In this document: positions 34,795-45,146 of the stretch, piece after piece
Numbering within the stretch: position 1 is the first letter of the stretch
How the letters are laid out: each line of letters opens with the position of its first letter
Origin: Bog-473 sp963824195
Lineage (GTDB): Bacteria > Actinomycetota > Acidimicrobiia > Acidimicrobiales > RAAP-2
Reading direction: 5' to 3'
DNA: 64,000 nt
Assembly (NCBI GenBank): GCA_963824195.1
Contig: CAWGOJ010000039.1
Span: 310,001-374,000, forward strand
Translations under genes and position numbers: made by a program
The notes under the pieces: generated by a model
What the model was told of the DNA's origin: nothing
Database searches by the model: none
Seen by the model: the letters and a program-made list of their open reading frames with translations, nothing else

Positions 34795-35540
34795 CCAACG
34801 TGATCACGTTCGACTTCTCCGGCGCCGCCGTCCTGGTGACGGGGGGCACCAGCGGGATCGGCCACACGATCGCCACGGCGTTCGCCGCCGCCGGGGCGGC
34901 AGTCACCGTCACTGGCACCCGAGGCTCACCCGACGACTACGACACCGATCTGGGCCGGTTCTCCTACCACCACGTCGAGATGACCGACCCGGACTCAATC
35001 GACGGGCTGCTCGACACACTCGACACACTCGACGTGCTCGTGAACAACGCCGGTGCCAACTTCCCGGGTGGTCGGGACGAGTGGGAACCTGACACGTTCG
35101 CCACCGCGCTCACCTTGAACCTGGTCGGCCCGATGCGCCTCACCATCGGGTGCCGGGACAGGCTGGCCGCCAGCAGCATGGACGGTGGGGCGAGCGTGGT
35201 CAACATGGCATCCATGTCGGCGTTCCGCTCGGTCCCGATCGTCCCCGGCTACGGATCAGCGAAGGCGGGGCTCGTCGCGCTCACCCGCAACCTCGCCCGG
35301 CACTGGGTCCACGACGGCATCAGGGTCAACGCGGTGGCCCCCGGGGTCATCGACACCCCGATGACCGCGCCGATGGCACAGTTCACCGAGCTTCTCGAGG
35401 CGGAGCTCGCGCACACGCCGATGGGCCGCCTGGGCACGCCGAAGGAGATCGTCGGGGCGGTGCAGTTCCTGAGCAGCTCCGCAGCCGGCTACATCACCGG
35501 GTGCACTCTCGCCGTCGACGGCGGTTACCTTTTGCCATGA
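34791..35540 (+). CDS. Short-chain dehydrogenase/reductase
   Basis: The 249-residue classical SDR has the cofactor loop GGTSGIGHTIA, NNAGAN, and active-site Ser with YGSAKAG (Tyr-x3-Lys). The C-terminus GCTLAVDGGYLLP is typical. The GTG start overlaps the preceding stop (GTGA), so translation is coupled. It should oxidise or reduce an alcohol/ketone of the operon's substrate. Confidence 0.88.
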   Translation: MTNVITFDFSGAAVLVTGGTSGIGHTIATAFAAAGAAVTVTGTRGSPDDYDTDLGRFSYHHVEMTDPDSIDGLLDTLDTLDVLVNNAGANFPGGRDEWEPDTFATALTLNLVGPMRLTIGCRDRLAASSMDGGASVVNMASMSAFRSVPIVPGYGSAKAGLVALTRNLARHWVHDGIRVNAVAPGVIDTPMTAPMAQFTELLEAELAHTPMGRLGTPKEIVGAVQFLSSSAAGYITGCTLAVDGGYLLP

Positions 35541-36007
35541 GCGCCCATCCGCTGTCACCCCACTACCACGTCGGCATCGTCGTCCCCGACCTCGCGGCGG
35601 CCCGGGCGCAGCTGACCGAGCTCCTCGGCGTGACGTGGGGGCCGATCATGCATCTCGAGGCGACCGACTACCGCGACGGCTCGGGCCGGGACCTCGTGCT
35701 GCCGACGACGATCTGCTACTCGGTCGACGAGCCACGGCTGGAGCTCATTCAAGAACTGCCCGGTTCGGTCTGGGTCTGCAACGAGCACACGAACCTGCAC
35801 CACATCGGGTTCTGGAGTGACGACCTGACCGGGGACAGCGCCGAGCTGACCGGTGCGGGGTGCCCCATGCAGATCTGCGGGCGTGCCGGAGACCTTGCGC
35901 CGGTGTCGTTCGCGTACCACCGCAACGACCTCGGAGTGCGCATCGAGGTCGTCGATGCCGGGATGCGCGACGCCATGGCGTTCCTGTTCTCGCCCGACGA
36001 GAGTTGA
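35537..36007 (+). CDS. VOC-family (glyoxalase-like) protein
   Basis: The 156-residue protein has two beta-alpha-beta units of the vicinal oxygen chelate fold, with HYHVGIVVPDLAAA, LHHIGFWSDDL and IEVVDAG giving His/His/Glu metal positions. It resembles methylmalonyl-CoA-epimerase-like and extradiol-type VOC proteins. The ATG overlaps the SDR stop by 4 bp (ATGA). Confidence 0.85.
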   Translation: MSAHPLSPHYHVGIVVPDLAAARAQLTELLGVTWGPIMHLEATDYRDGSGRDLVLPTTICYSVDEPRLELIQELPGSVWVCNEHTNLHHIGFWSDDLTGDSAELTGAGCPMQICGRAGDLAPVSFAYHRNDLGVRIEVVDAGMRDAMAFLFSPDES

Positions 36008-37035
36008 CGGAGATCGCCTCCGTGCTGCAGGTACGGGTGCACGGGCCCGGTGATGTGCGGGTCGACCAGATCGCCAAGCCGGTGCCCGGGCCCCGCGACG
36101 TCGTCCTCCGAGTGGCCGCCTGCGGCATCTGCGGGAGCGACCTCTCGTACATCAAGATGGGTGGACTCGCCGGACCGGGCGACCCCATGTGCCTCGGCCA
36201 CGAGATGGCGGGCATCGTGGACTGGGTCGGGGCGGACGTCACGAGCGCACGGGTAGGCGATCGGGTCGTCGTGCAGCCGGGCAACGACGAGTTGGGTCGG
36301 ATCGGCAACGGCGCCCCCGAAGGCGGGCTGACGCCGCTCCTGCTCGTGACCGAGGCCGACCGCGCCCGGCTCCACCCCGTCCCTGACGATCTCCCGCTCG
36401 ACGTGGCCTCCCTCGCCGAGCCGCTCGCCGTGGGCATGCGGGCCGCCGACCAGGCCGATGTGCAGCGCGGCGACGGTGTCGCCGTGTTCGGGTGCGGACC
36501 GATCGGCCTCTCCGCCATCGCCGCCCTGGTCGACCGGGGCCACGAGCGGGTCGTCGCCATCGACCTCAGCCCCACCCGCCTCGCGCTGGCCCTTGGGCTC
36601 GGGGCGCAGGCAGCGCTCGACCCCGCGACGACCGATGTCTGGGAAGAGCTGACGCGTCTTCACGGGACAAAACCCTTCATGCTCGGACCCACGCCCGCCA
36701 CGGCCGCCTTCATCGAGGCCTCCGGGTCGGCCCGCGTCATCACCGACATCCTCGATCACGGCCCGATCGGGGGACGGCTCTCCGTGGTGGCGCTCCATTA
36801 CGAGCCCGTCCCGACCAGCTACCTGATGGTGCTGATGAAGCAATTCACCATCCGCGGGTCGATGGAGTACCCGTCCCGCTTCGCTGACGCCATCGACCTG
36901 CTCGCCCGCCGCGACCTCTCAGCGCTGATCACGCACCGCTTCAACCTCGAGCAGTTCGGCGACGCCTTGTCCATGCTCGAGGGATCCAAGGATTGCGGCA
37001 AGGTGCTGGTGTCCATCGACCCCACGGCCCGATGA
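36004..37035 (+). CDS. Zinc-type alcohol dehydrogenase (MDR superfamily)
   Basis: The 343-residue protein has catalytic-zinc residues in CGICGSD and LGHEMAG, and the NAD fold in VFGCGPIGLSAIAAL. The four-Cys structural zinc lobe of classical ADHs is absent (QPGNDELGRIGNG in its place). A TTG at 36004 overlapping the VOC stop (TTGA) is chosen, as all upstream starts in the operon overlap; GTG at 36022 is the alternative. Last gene of the operon. Confidence 0.82.
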   Translation: MTEIASVLQVRVHGPGDVRVDQIAKPVPGPRDVVLRVAACGICGSDLSYIKMGGLAGPGDPMCLGHEMAGIVDWVGADVTSARVGDRVVVQPGNDELGRIGNGAPEGGLTPLLLVTEADRARLHPVPDDLPLDVASLAEPLAVGMRAADQADVQRGDGVAVFGCGPIGLSAIAALVDRGHERVVAIDLSPTRLALALGLGAQAALDPATTDVWEELTRLHGTKPFMLGPTPATAAFIEASGSARVITDILDHGPIGGRLSVVALHYEPVPTSYLMVLMKQFTIRGSMEYPSRFADAIDLLARRDLSALITHRFNLEQFGDALSMLEGSKDCGKVLVSIDPTAR

Positions 37036-37197
37036 CAGGGACTCCCTGAGGAGCTCGATACTCGGGTCGAGCCGACGGACATCGGACGACCCAGCAAGGC
37101 TCAGGGGCGAAATCGGTCAGTCGACACGTGGCGGTAGTCTCCCGGTGCAGTGCACGATTCCTGGGCCACCAGGCCATCCGAGGGAGGGAGGTAGCCC

Positions 37198-39019
37198 ATG
37201 CCCGGCATGGGCCGCTCGCTTCAGAGCAGTAACTCCCTCATCGTCTCGGCCTTCCACACGGAGCTCTTGCACCAGTTGCTCTTCATTCTCTTGGTGGGCG
37301 CGCTGTGTGCGATCGGGTTCAACGTCGTCCGGACCGTCCAGTACCGGAGACTGAAGGAGCACGGCCAGAACTCGTTTCCCACGTCGCCGCGCTTCTCGAC
37401 GCCGGAACCGACCGCCCGGCGTGTGCTCCGGATCGGCTTCGGATGCCTCTGGATCCTCGACGGCCTCCTGCAGCTCCAGTCCGCCATGCCCCTCGGCCTT
37501 CCGTCCGGCGTGATCCAGCCGGCGGCCGCCACCTCGCCGGGCTGGGTCCAGCATCTCGTCAACAGCGGCCTGAGCATCTGGACCAACCACCCGATCCAGG
37601 CGGCCTCTGCGACGGTCTGGATCCAGGTCGGGCTCGGCCTCTGGCTCCTCGTCGCACCCCGCGGCCGATGGTCGCGGCTGGGCGGTCTCGCCAGTCGTCG
37701 GCTGGGGACTTTGGTCTGGTCGTTCGGGGAGGCATTCGGTGGCATCTTCGCCCCCGGGGCGACATGGCTGTTCGGGGCCCCGGGCGCCGTCCTCTTCTAC
37801 TGCGTCGCCGGCTCCTGATCGCCCTGCCCGAACGGGCCTTCGCCACGCCCCGCCTCGGCCGCTCGTCCTCGCCGGCGCCGGTGTCTTCCTGATCGGCATG
37901 GCCCTGTTGCAGGCCTGGCCGGGCCGGGGGTACTGGCAGGGTGGGCGCTCGGGGGACGCTGACCGGAATGGTCCGGGCCATGGCGCAGACGTCGCAACCA
38001 CACTTCCTCTCGATCGTGGCTCGCATCCTTCGGCTCGTTCGACGCCGCGCACGGCTGGGGGGTCAACCTGTTCTCCGTCGTGGCCCTCGCCGTCATCGGG
38101 ACTCTGCTGGTCACCGGCCGTCGGCGATTCGTGCTTCGTCGGGCTGCTCGCGCTCGTCGTGCTCTGCCTCGCCGATTGGGTGCTCGTGGAGGACCTGGGC
38201 TTCCTCGGAGGCGTGGGCACCGACCCGAATTCCATGCTGCCCATGGCCCTGGTCTTCGTCGCCGGCTACGTGGCCATGGTCCGGGTCCCGGTCGAGTCAG
38301 AAGTCCCGACGGCCGAGGACGCCGGCGTGGCCCGACCGGCGAACTGGTGGGACCGTGCCTCTCTTTCGTACGTGACACGCACGGTTGCCGCTGTCGGCGC
38401 GCTCGCCATCGTCATCGTGGGCACCGCCCCCATGGCCATGGCGGCCGTCAACCAGAACGCCGATCCGATCTTGACCGAAGCCCTCGACGGCAGCCCCAAT
38501 TCCCTCGACCTCCCGGCTCCCCACTTCGCGCTGACCGACCAGCACGGCGACCCGGTCAGCCTGGCCAGCCTCCGGGGCCACACAGTGGCACTGACCTTCC
38601 TTGACCCCGTCTGCACATCGGACTGCCCGCTGATCGCCCAAGAGTTCCGCCAGACAGACCAGCGGCTCGGCGACCAGGCCGGCAACGTCGACTTCGTGGC
38701 GATCGTGGCCAATCCGATTTACCGATCGGCATCGTTCACGAACGCCTTCGACCGCCAGGAGTCCCTCGACCACCTGCCCAACTGGTACTACCTGACCGGC
38801 TCGTTGCCCGAGCTCCAACGCGTCTGGAACTCCTACGGGATTGAGGTCAACACCGTCGGCGCCGGCGCCATGGTCGCCCACAGCGATCTGGCCTTCGTCA
38901 TCGACTCCCATGGCCGCGAGCGGGACGCCCTCATCGACGACCCCGGTCCGACCCAGACATTCGCGTCGTCGTTCTCGTCACTGCTCCTGAGCCGGATCGA
39001 CCAAGTCGTCAATTCGTGA
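37198..39019 (+). pseudogene. Membrane protein fused to SCO1-like domain, multiply frameshifted
   Basis: The N-terminal part (37198-37818) is a multi-helix membrane domain somewhat like DoxX. After slips between about 37810 and 38150, pieces of further helices appear in other frames (LVLAGAGVFLIGMALLQAW; LVVLCLADWVLVEDLG). From 38150 to 39019 one frame gives more helices and a SCO1/SenC thioredoxin-like domain with TFLDPVCTSDCPLIAQEF, the copper CxxxCP motif. Intact, it would be a copper chaperone for the oxidase encoded downstream. At least three indels are needed, so it is dead or mis-sequenced. Confidence 0.7.
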
Positions 39020-39043
39020 TGTTCCGGGCTCGCCAAGGGCCGA

Positions 39044-40214
39044 TGGGACGCCGTCTCGGGCTGGCATCGGCCCTCGTCGATCGGTCTGCTCGAGTGCGGC
39101 GCGATGTCGGCCGCCACACCGTCCGGGGCCGGGGCGCCGAGTACCCGGTCACATGAGAGCTCCGTCTCGACGTCGAGCGACTCGTGGGTCATCCTCCCGA
39201 TGGGCGACCTGTCCGACCGGAACAACACCTTCTGGGAGCTCTTTCATGCGAGTCCGGGATCGTCGCACTGGTCCCTCGTGACGCCACCGGGAGTGGCGGA
39301 CAACGGGGGTCTCGTCCAGAGCGCCTCGGCCGGCGCCGTACTGGTGGGGGTACTGCCCAGCGACCTCCTGCACTTCTCCCCGCTCTCCCAGAGCGGCGAC
39401 GGCGGCGCTTCGTGGGGTCCCGCGTTCCTTCCGGCGGCCCTGGCCCATCTCCCCGACGCCCTGGCCTACGGGGCCGCGACACCCGGTGGGGCGATCGCGC
39501 TGACCGGAAGCGGTCGTGCGCTGTCCGCGCCCGAGAATCTCTCCTCGTGGTCACCGCTCGTGTCGGCAAGCTCGCTCGCCCGCGTGTCGCCTCTATGCGG
39601 CTGTGACGGCGCTGGACGCCGCGGCGATCCTGCCGTCAGGTGCCCCGGTGATCGCCACGGGCTGCGGGCGGGGCGGCCAGGTCGGGGTCTTCACCAAGAC
39701 GACGGGCTCGTGGCAGCCCATCGGGTTCACGCTCGGCGGCTCCCTTCGGAGGGCCACTACCACCGTGCTCCGCCTCGAGGTCGCCGGATCGACCACCACG
39801 GTGCTCGTCTCGGCAAGCCGTGCGGGGCGTCGCGCACTGGTGGCCCTATGGCGGACGGGCGGCGCTGCTTGGTCGGAATCGGCACCGCTCGCGCTGAGCG
39901 CCGGGGGCTCGGTCCTCTCCAGTTCGGTCGGCGCCGGTGGCGCGTTGGCCGTGCTTCTCGGCTCCCCGAGTGGCGGCCCGATCGCTTTCGACATCGCGTC
40001 GGGCGGTCGGCTGTGGTCTCCCCTGCCGCGGCTCCCGTCCCGCACCTCGGCACTCGCACTACCTACTACGCCCATGACACTCGATGCAGAGGAAGTCGAT
40101 GCGTTCACCGTCGACGGTGGGTCACTCGGGGTCTTCGCTCTGACGCCGTCGGGGGCCACATGGATCCGAGTGCAGTCGAGCGAGATCCCCCTTGCCTACG
40201 GCTCGTCGGGATAG
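39044..40214 (+). pseudogene. Secreted sialidase/propeller-like protein, frameshifted
   Basis: A signal-like start (MGRRLGLASALV) is separated by a slip near 39080 from IGLLECGAMSAA. The next frame runs DSWVILPMGDLSD to about 39590, and a third runs from there (VTALDAAAILPSGAP) to the stop at 40214. Repeated short beta motifs with SGDGGASWG (an Asp-box) suggest a propeller like exo-sialidases. Function is unknown. It lies between two oxidase-assembly genes. Confidence 0.6.
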
Positions 40215-40268
40215 CCCCCGCCGGACTACCGTGACCATCAGCATCCCTGCGACAGACGGACGGGCCCC

Positions 40269-41190
40269 GTGAGCTATCTGGTCGACAACTGGAGCTTCGA
40301 CCCCTTCGTCATCGTCGTGGCCCTCATCGTGCTGCTCCACGAGGCGGGCCTGGCCAACCTCCGGCGCCGCTCTCTTCCGGAGCGGACCAGGGCCAGGCGG
40401 CTGCGTTCACTCTTCTTCTACGCGGGGCTCGCGCTTCTGCTCATCGCGGTCATGTCGCCCATCGACTACTGGGCCGACGACTACTTCTTCGTGCACATGA
40501 TCGAGCACATCCTCATCGCGTTCTTCGCCCCGATCCTCATCGTGGCCGGCGCGCCCTGGCTGCCCCTCCTGCACGGGCTACCGGTGGGGTTGCGGCGGCG
40601 GCTCGTGCGTTGGCGTGCTTCTCGGGCCCGCCTCCCATGCCCTTCGGGCGGTGGGGCGCGTCGTCGTCAACCACTGGACGGCCCTCATTTCCTTCAATCT
40701 CGTGATGGTGCTGTGGCACGTCCCGGCCCTGTTCGATGCCGCCGAGGAGAACCAGCTCATCCACATCTGGCTGATGCACGCCAGCTTCTTCGTCACCGGA
40801 GTCCTGTTCTGGCTGCAGATCATCCCGTCACACCCCTTCCGCATGAAAGCCAGCCCGCTCTGGCAGGTCGGTGCCATCATCTCGACCAACGTCGTCATGT
40901 TCGTGATGGCCATGTCGCTCTCTTTGTTCTCTGCCACGAGTTGGTACTCGGTCTACGCCCACGTGCCCGGAGTCAGCCTCTCGCCCTACGCGGACCAGCA
41001 GATCGGGGCGGCCATCCTGTGGATCTGCGGCGACTTCTGGGCCGTGCCGGCCCTGGCGGTCACCATCCGGCGCGCCATCGACAGCGATGGAGGCTTCTCA
41101 CTCGGGGTCGATCGACTGTTCCACCGTGATCCGGGCCCTACCCTCGAGGCATTCCGGGCCCCGGCGGCCGAGCAGGCGTCGCAGAACTAG
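40269..41190 (+). pseudogene. ctaG: CtaG-type cytochrome oxidase assembly factor, one frameshift
   Basis: Seven-helix CtaG/caa3-assembly protein. The first part reads SPIDYWADDYFFVHMIEHIL and FAPILIVAGAPWLPLL; after a slip near 40612 the second frame continues LLGPASHALRAVGRVVV, NLVMVLWHVPALFD and SPYADQQIGAAILWICGDF. All family motifs, including the His in MIEHIL and LWHVP, are present across the two frames, so a single inserted or lost base explains the break. Possibly functional in reality. Confidence 0.75.
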
Positions 41191-41411
41191 CGTGCGTCGC
41201 CGGATCGGGGCGTCCGTGGGCCCCGCCAGGCATCGGCTGTTGCCCTCCCCCGCCGTCTCGGGATGGAGATAGTTGACGGCGGGTTGGCCGAAACCTAACC
41301 TCACTCTCATCGAGAACCCAGGCTCCCTCAGGTAGGGACCCAGTTCACGTCGGGGCACAAGAAGCGCAGCCAAAAATGGTCTCCGGGAGGCCCGGGGAGA
41401 CGGGGGTGTTC

Positions 41412-42080
41412 ATGAGTCTGGCGTGGAAGGTGACCATGACGGTCATTCTCTTCGCTGTGGCGGCGGTGGCAGCCGTCGTGCTCATCGTGAATCTCCTAGG
41501 CACGCCACCCACGGTCGACTTCACATCCAACACGCCCGGAGGGTCGGTCAACATCACCCTGCAGGCCGTGGGGAGCTATGGGTCGGGGAGCCACCCGACC
41601 TGGGTGTCGTACCTTGTGGAGAACCCCCAGGATCAGTGGGTCCACACCACGAATTTCCAGGTGCCCCAGCACGTCCGGATCAACGTCACCATCATCAACT
41701 ACGACTCGGGCAGCCCGCTGCGCAACCAGCAGCTCGGTCGGGTCTCCGGCACCTACGGGAACGTTGCGAGCCTCAACGGCAGGCTCTTCCGGGTCATCAA
41801 CTCCAACGCCGGCAACGGGGTCGCGCACACGTTCTCCATGCCCTCCCTCGGAATCAACATCCCGCTGTACGGCAACAACTCCAATGCGAACCTCTGCGGG
41901 GCGGCGCCGTGCACCACGAGCTCGCCGCACCAGCTGATCAGGTTCTCCTTCACCAGCCCGGGCCCTGGTAGCTACCGGTGGCAGTGCTTCGTGCCCTGCG
42001 GCCTGGGCTTCCTCTACGGCAACGGGGGCCCGATGTCGACCCTGGGCTACATGGGTGGCTTCATGCAGGTGGCGGCGTGA
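41412..42080 (+). CDS. Membrane-anchored cupredoxin-like protein
   Basis: The 222-residue protein has one N-terminal membrane helix and an outer cupredoxin-like beta domain. VAHTFSM, then YRWQCFVPCG and a GYMGGFMQV end, recall cupredoxin His/Cys/Met ligands, but the usual His between Cys and Met is lacking. The stop overlaps the ctaC start (GTGA). Position suggests it serves the oxidase as an electron or copper carrier. Confidence 0.65.
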   Translation: MSLAWKVTMTVILFAVAAVAAVVLIVNLLGTPPTVDFTSNTPGGSVNITLQAVGSYGSGSHPTWVSYLVENPQDQWVHTTNFQVPQHVRINVTIINYDSGSPLRNQQLGRVSGTYGNVASLNGRLFRVINSNAGNGVAHTFSMPSLGINIPLYGNNSNANLCGAAPCTTSSPHQLIRFSFTSPGPGSYRWQCFVPCGLGFLYGNGGPMSTLGYMGGFMQVAA

Positions 42081-43057
42081 GCGAAACAGCCCCGTCGGGA
42101 CCCGCGACGACAGGGTCCGGAGGAACCGAGCCGGCAGGACAACAGGACGAGACGCACCACTGGTGGCGGCTGATCGCGATCTGGGTGGTGCTGTCCGCCA
42201 TTTTGGACCCGCTGTTCTACTTCCTGGCCGGACCGCACATCCCCCCCGGCACCATGACGGACACGGCACAGGGGGCGCAGTTCGACTTCAACGTGCTGCT
42301 CGTCATCGCTCTGCCCGTGCTCCTCGCCGTCTGGATCTACCTGATTTACGCCTTCGTGATGTGGCGGGCGTCACGCGGCGGCCCCGAGCCGGTCGGAGGT
42401 GAGGCGGCGCGAGGCCACCTCGGCATCCAGGTGGGCTGGATCCTCACCACGACGGTGATCGTGCTGTTCCTGGCCGGCTTCGGCACCTACGAGCTCGTCC
42501 AGCCGGGGGGCGCCGGAGGCGGCGAGGGCTCGAACCCGATCTGGACGCCGACGTCAAAGACAGTGCTGCCGATCCAGGTCATCGGCCAGCAGTGGAAGTT
42601 CACCTACCGCTACCCCACATTCGGCGGATTCGAGACCGACCAGCTCGTCGTGCCCGACGACACCACGATCCAGTTCAACGTCACGTCACTCGACGTGATC
42701 CACAGCTTCTGGGCCTACCAGCTCGGGGTCAAGTCCGACGCCAACCCGGACTACAACAACGTGGCGTACACGACGACGCGACAGCTTGGCTCCTTCGTCG
42801 TCCGCTGCGCGGAGCTCTGCGGGATCTGGCACGGTGCGATGTACAACAATGGTGCAGTCGTGACCCCCCAACAGTTCGAGACCTGGGCGAAGGTCACCGC
42901 AATCAGGCTGCGCAAGAACACCAGGTTGCTTCCGCCATACGCCCTCACGTACACACCTGACGCCAACGGTGCCGACGGCGGGTACTACCCGGACAACGTC
43001 GACCCGTATTCCAACGTCGAGCAGTACGGCGCGACCCAGCCGAAGGGCGGCGGGTGA
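42077..43057 (+). CDS. ctaC: Cytochrome c oxidase subunit II
   Basis: The 326-residue protein has membrane helices near residues 30-50, 75-95 and 118-138 and a C-terminal CuA domain. CuA ligands are visible: His in DVIHSFW, and CAELCGIWHGAM with Cys, Cys, His and Met. WKFTYRYP is the aromatic electron-entry region. The GTG start overlaps the cupredoxin stop. CuA presence marks a cytochrome c (not quinol) oxidase. Confidence 0.93.
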   Translation: MSETAPSGPATTGSGGTEPAGQQDETHHWWRLIAIWVVLSAILDPLFYFLAGPHIPPGTMTDTAQGAQFDFNVLLVIALPVLLAVWIYLIYAFVMWRASRGGPEPVGGEAARGHLGIQVGWILTTTVIVLFLAGFGTYELVQPGGAGGGEGSNPIWTPTSKTVLPIQVIGQQWKFTYRYPTFGGFETDQLVVPDDTTIQFNVTSLDVIHSFWAYQLGVKSDANPDYNNVAYTTTRQLGSFVVRCAELCGIWHGAMYNNGAVVTPQQFETWAKVTAIRLRKNTRLLPPYALTYTPDANGADGGYYPDNVDPYSNVEQYGATQPKGGG

Positions 43058-43119
43058 CGTGAGGCACACGGCTCGGCGCCCGCAGGTCCGCTCACTTGTC
43101 AAGACGAGGGAAACCAGCC

Positions 43120-45135
43120 ATGGCCATTGACACGACACAGGTCGGTGACTTCGAGTACCCCGGGGAAGAAGAGGTCGGAGCCCCACCCTCCATGCCGCCG
43201 ACGTGGAGGCGTTCCGAGTGGCTCCGCCCGAACGTCCTGTGGGCCATCGCGGGAGGCGTCGTCGGCTACCTCATCGGCCACTGGCTGGGCAACGTCATCG
43301 CCAGCGGCTACACCCAGGTGCAGAACACCGGCCAGAACGACGTCGCCATCGTGCTGGGGCTGTCGTTCGGCGTGGCCGGATGGATGGGGGGTATCGGAGC
43401 TCTGAACTACCCCATGGCCAAGGTCCTGGGGTACGAGCTCTCCCCCCACCCCCCCGAGCCGTCGTGGACGCGCTACTTCCGGATGACCGATGACCACAAG
43501 GTCGTGGGCTTGCAGTACGCCGTCGGAGTCCTCTTGTTCCTCTTCACGGGCGGGCTCTTGGCCATGCTCATCCGTACTGAGCTGCTCAGCCCGACGAACC
43601 ACGTCTTCGGGCCCGGCACCTACATCGCTATTGTCGGGGAGCACGGCACGATCATGATGATGATGGCCTCCTCGGCGGTCGTCGGACCCCTGGGAAACTG
43701 GTTGATCCCCCTCATGATCGGCTCGCGTCGCATGGCCTATCCCCGGGTCGAGGCCTTCTCGTTCTGGATCTTCATGGCCGGCTACCTGGTGATCCTGAGC
43801 GCGCTCTTCTTCGGCGGATTCCCCACCGGCTGGACGGGCTACGCCCCCCTGCAGACGCAGGCATCGGGGGGAATGGACGCCTATCTGGTGGGCTTCGCAG
43901 TCATCGGGATCGGCATGATCCTGGCCGGATTCAACCTGGCCTGCACCATCATCAACTACCGGGCGCCCGGCATGACCTGGAGCCGGCTGCCGATCTTCGC
44001 CTGGGCCATCCTGGCCACCTGCGCCCTTCTCACCCTGGCCACACCGACCCTCGTGGTGGCGGGACTGATGGGAATCTTCGACCGCACGGCCCAGACCGCG
44101 TTCTTCGTGACCGAGCACGGCGGCAGCAACTTCCTGTGGCAGAACCTCTTCTGGTTCTTCGGCCATCCCGAGGTGTACATCATGGCCCTCCCGGGCTTCG
44201 GGATCGTGATGGAGATCATGCCGGTCTTCACCCGCAAGCCCCTCTTCGCCTACAAGGTGGCGGCGGCGGGCATGCTCGGAGTGGCACTGCTGTCCTTCTT
44301 CGTCTGGCAGCACCACCTCTTCCAGAGCGGCATCAACCCGGACATGCGGCCGCTCTTCATGCTCACGACGGAGCTCATCTCGATCCCGACCGGCTTCCTC
44401 TTCCTCGTCACGCTCGGCACCCTGTGGAAGGCGAAGATACGGTTCGACACCCCGATGCTCTTCTGCCTCGGGATGCTGTTCAACTTCCTCATCGGCGGGG
44501 TGACCGGCGTGTTCCTCTCCGACGTTCCGGTCAACGTCACGGTGCACGGCAGCTTCTTCGTACTGGCGCACTTCCACTACACGATCATGGGTGGCCTCAT
44601 CTTCGCCATGTTCGCGGGGTTCTACTACTGGTTCCCCAAGATCACCGGGAAGACCATGAACCGGAAGCTCAGCAAGTGGCACTTCTGGACGTTCTTCATC
44701 TTCTTCAACTGCACGTTCTTCCCACTCTTCCTGGTGGGGCTCCTCGGCCAACCTCGGCGTGTGTTCGAGTACGCCTCGAACCTCCAGACGCTGAACGACA
44801 TCTCGAGTATCAGCGCCTATCTCCTCGGTGCGTCGTTCTTCTTCTTCATCATCAACTTCGTCTGGTCGGTCTACCTCACCCCGCACGAGGCGCCCTCGAA
44901 CCCGTGGAACTCACTTGGGCTGGAATGGCAGACGCCGACGCCGGTCCCGTGGTTCAATTTCGAGCACATCCCAGTCGTACTGAACGACCCGTACCACTAC
45001 GGGGAGCCCGATGCGGCGCCGGTTGCCGATCTGGGGATGGCGATGTCTGCGGTCGCCCCTGCGGGGGCCGTCGGTCATGACGAGCTCGGGACCGGGGTGG
45101 AGGGCGACGGCGATCCGCGACCCCCAATACTGTGA
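43120..45135 (+). CDS. ctaD: Cytochrome c oxidase subunit I
   Basis: The 671-residue heme-copper subunit has low-spin heme His in GEHGTIMMM, CuB His and cross-linked Tyr in GHPEVYI, the CuB pair in WQHHLFQ, and heme a3/a His in HFHYTIMGG. GHPEV with Glu is the type-A1 D-channel form. An N-terminal extension of about 110 residues contains two extra helices before TRYFRMTDDHK. The C-terminal tail is Pro/Gly/Asp-rich. Intact, unlike some neighbours. Confidence 0.95.
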   Translation: MAIDTTQVGDFEYPGEEEVGAPPSMPPTWRRSEWLRPNVLWAIAGGVVGYLIGHWLGNVIASGYTQVQNTGQNDVAIVLGLSFGVAGWMGGIGALNYPMAKVLGYELSPHPPEPSWTRYFRMTDDHKVVGLQYAVGVLLFLFTGGLLAMLIRTELLSPTNHVFGPGTYIAIVGEHGTIMMMMASSAVVGPLGNWLIPLMIGSRRMAYPRVEAFSFWIFMAGYLVILSALFFGGFPTGWTGYAPLQTQASGGMDAYLVGFAVIGIGMILAGFNLACTIINYRAPGMTWSRLPIFAWAILATCALLTLATPTLVVAGLMGIFDRTAQTAFFVTEHGGSNFLWQNLFWFFGHPEVYIMALPGFGIVMEIMPVFTRKPLFAYKVAAAGMLGVALLSFFVWQHHLFQSGINPDMRPLFMLTTELISIPTGFLFLVTLGTLWKAKIRFDTPMLFCLGMLFNFLIGGVTGVFLSDVPVNVTVHGSFFVLAHFHYTIMGGLIFAMFAGFYYWFPKITGKTMNRKLSKWHFWTFFIFFNCTFFPLFLVGLLGQPRRVFEYASNLQTLNDISSISAYLLGASFFFFIINFVWSVYLTPHEAPSNPWNSLGLEWQTPTPVPWFNFEHIPVVLNDPYHYGEPDAAPVADLGMAMSAVAPAGAVGHDELGTGVEGDGDPRPPIL

Positions 45136-45146
45136 GGGCATAGGTG

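Noticed and set aside
43099..44886. 595-codon minus-strand frame opposite ctaD, rich in Glu/Arg/His
   Set aside because: Typical antisense shadow of a GC-rich membrane gene; no family features.
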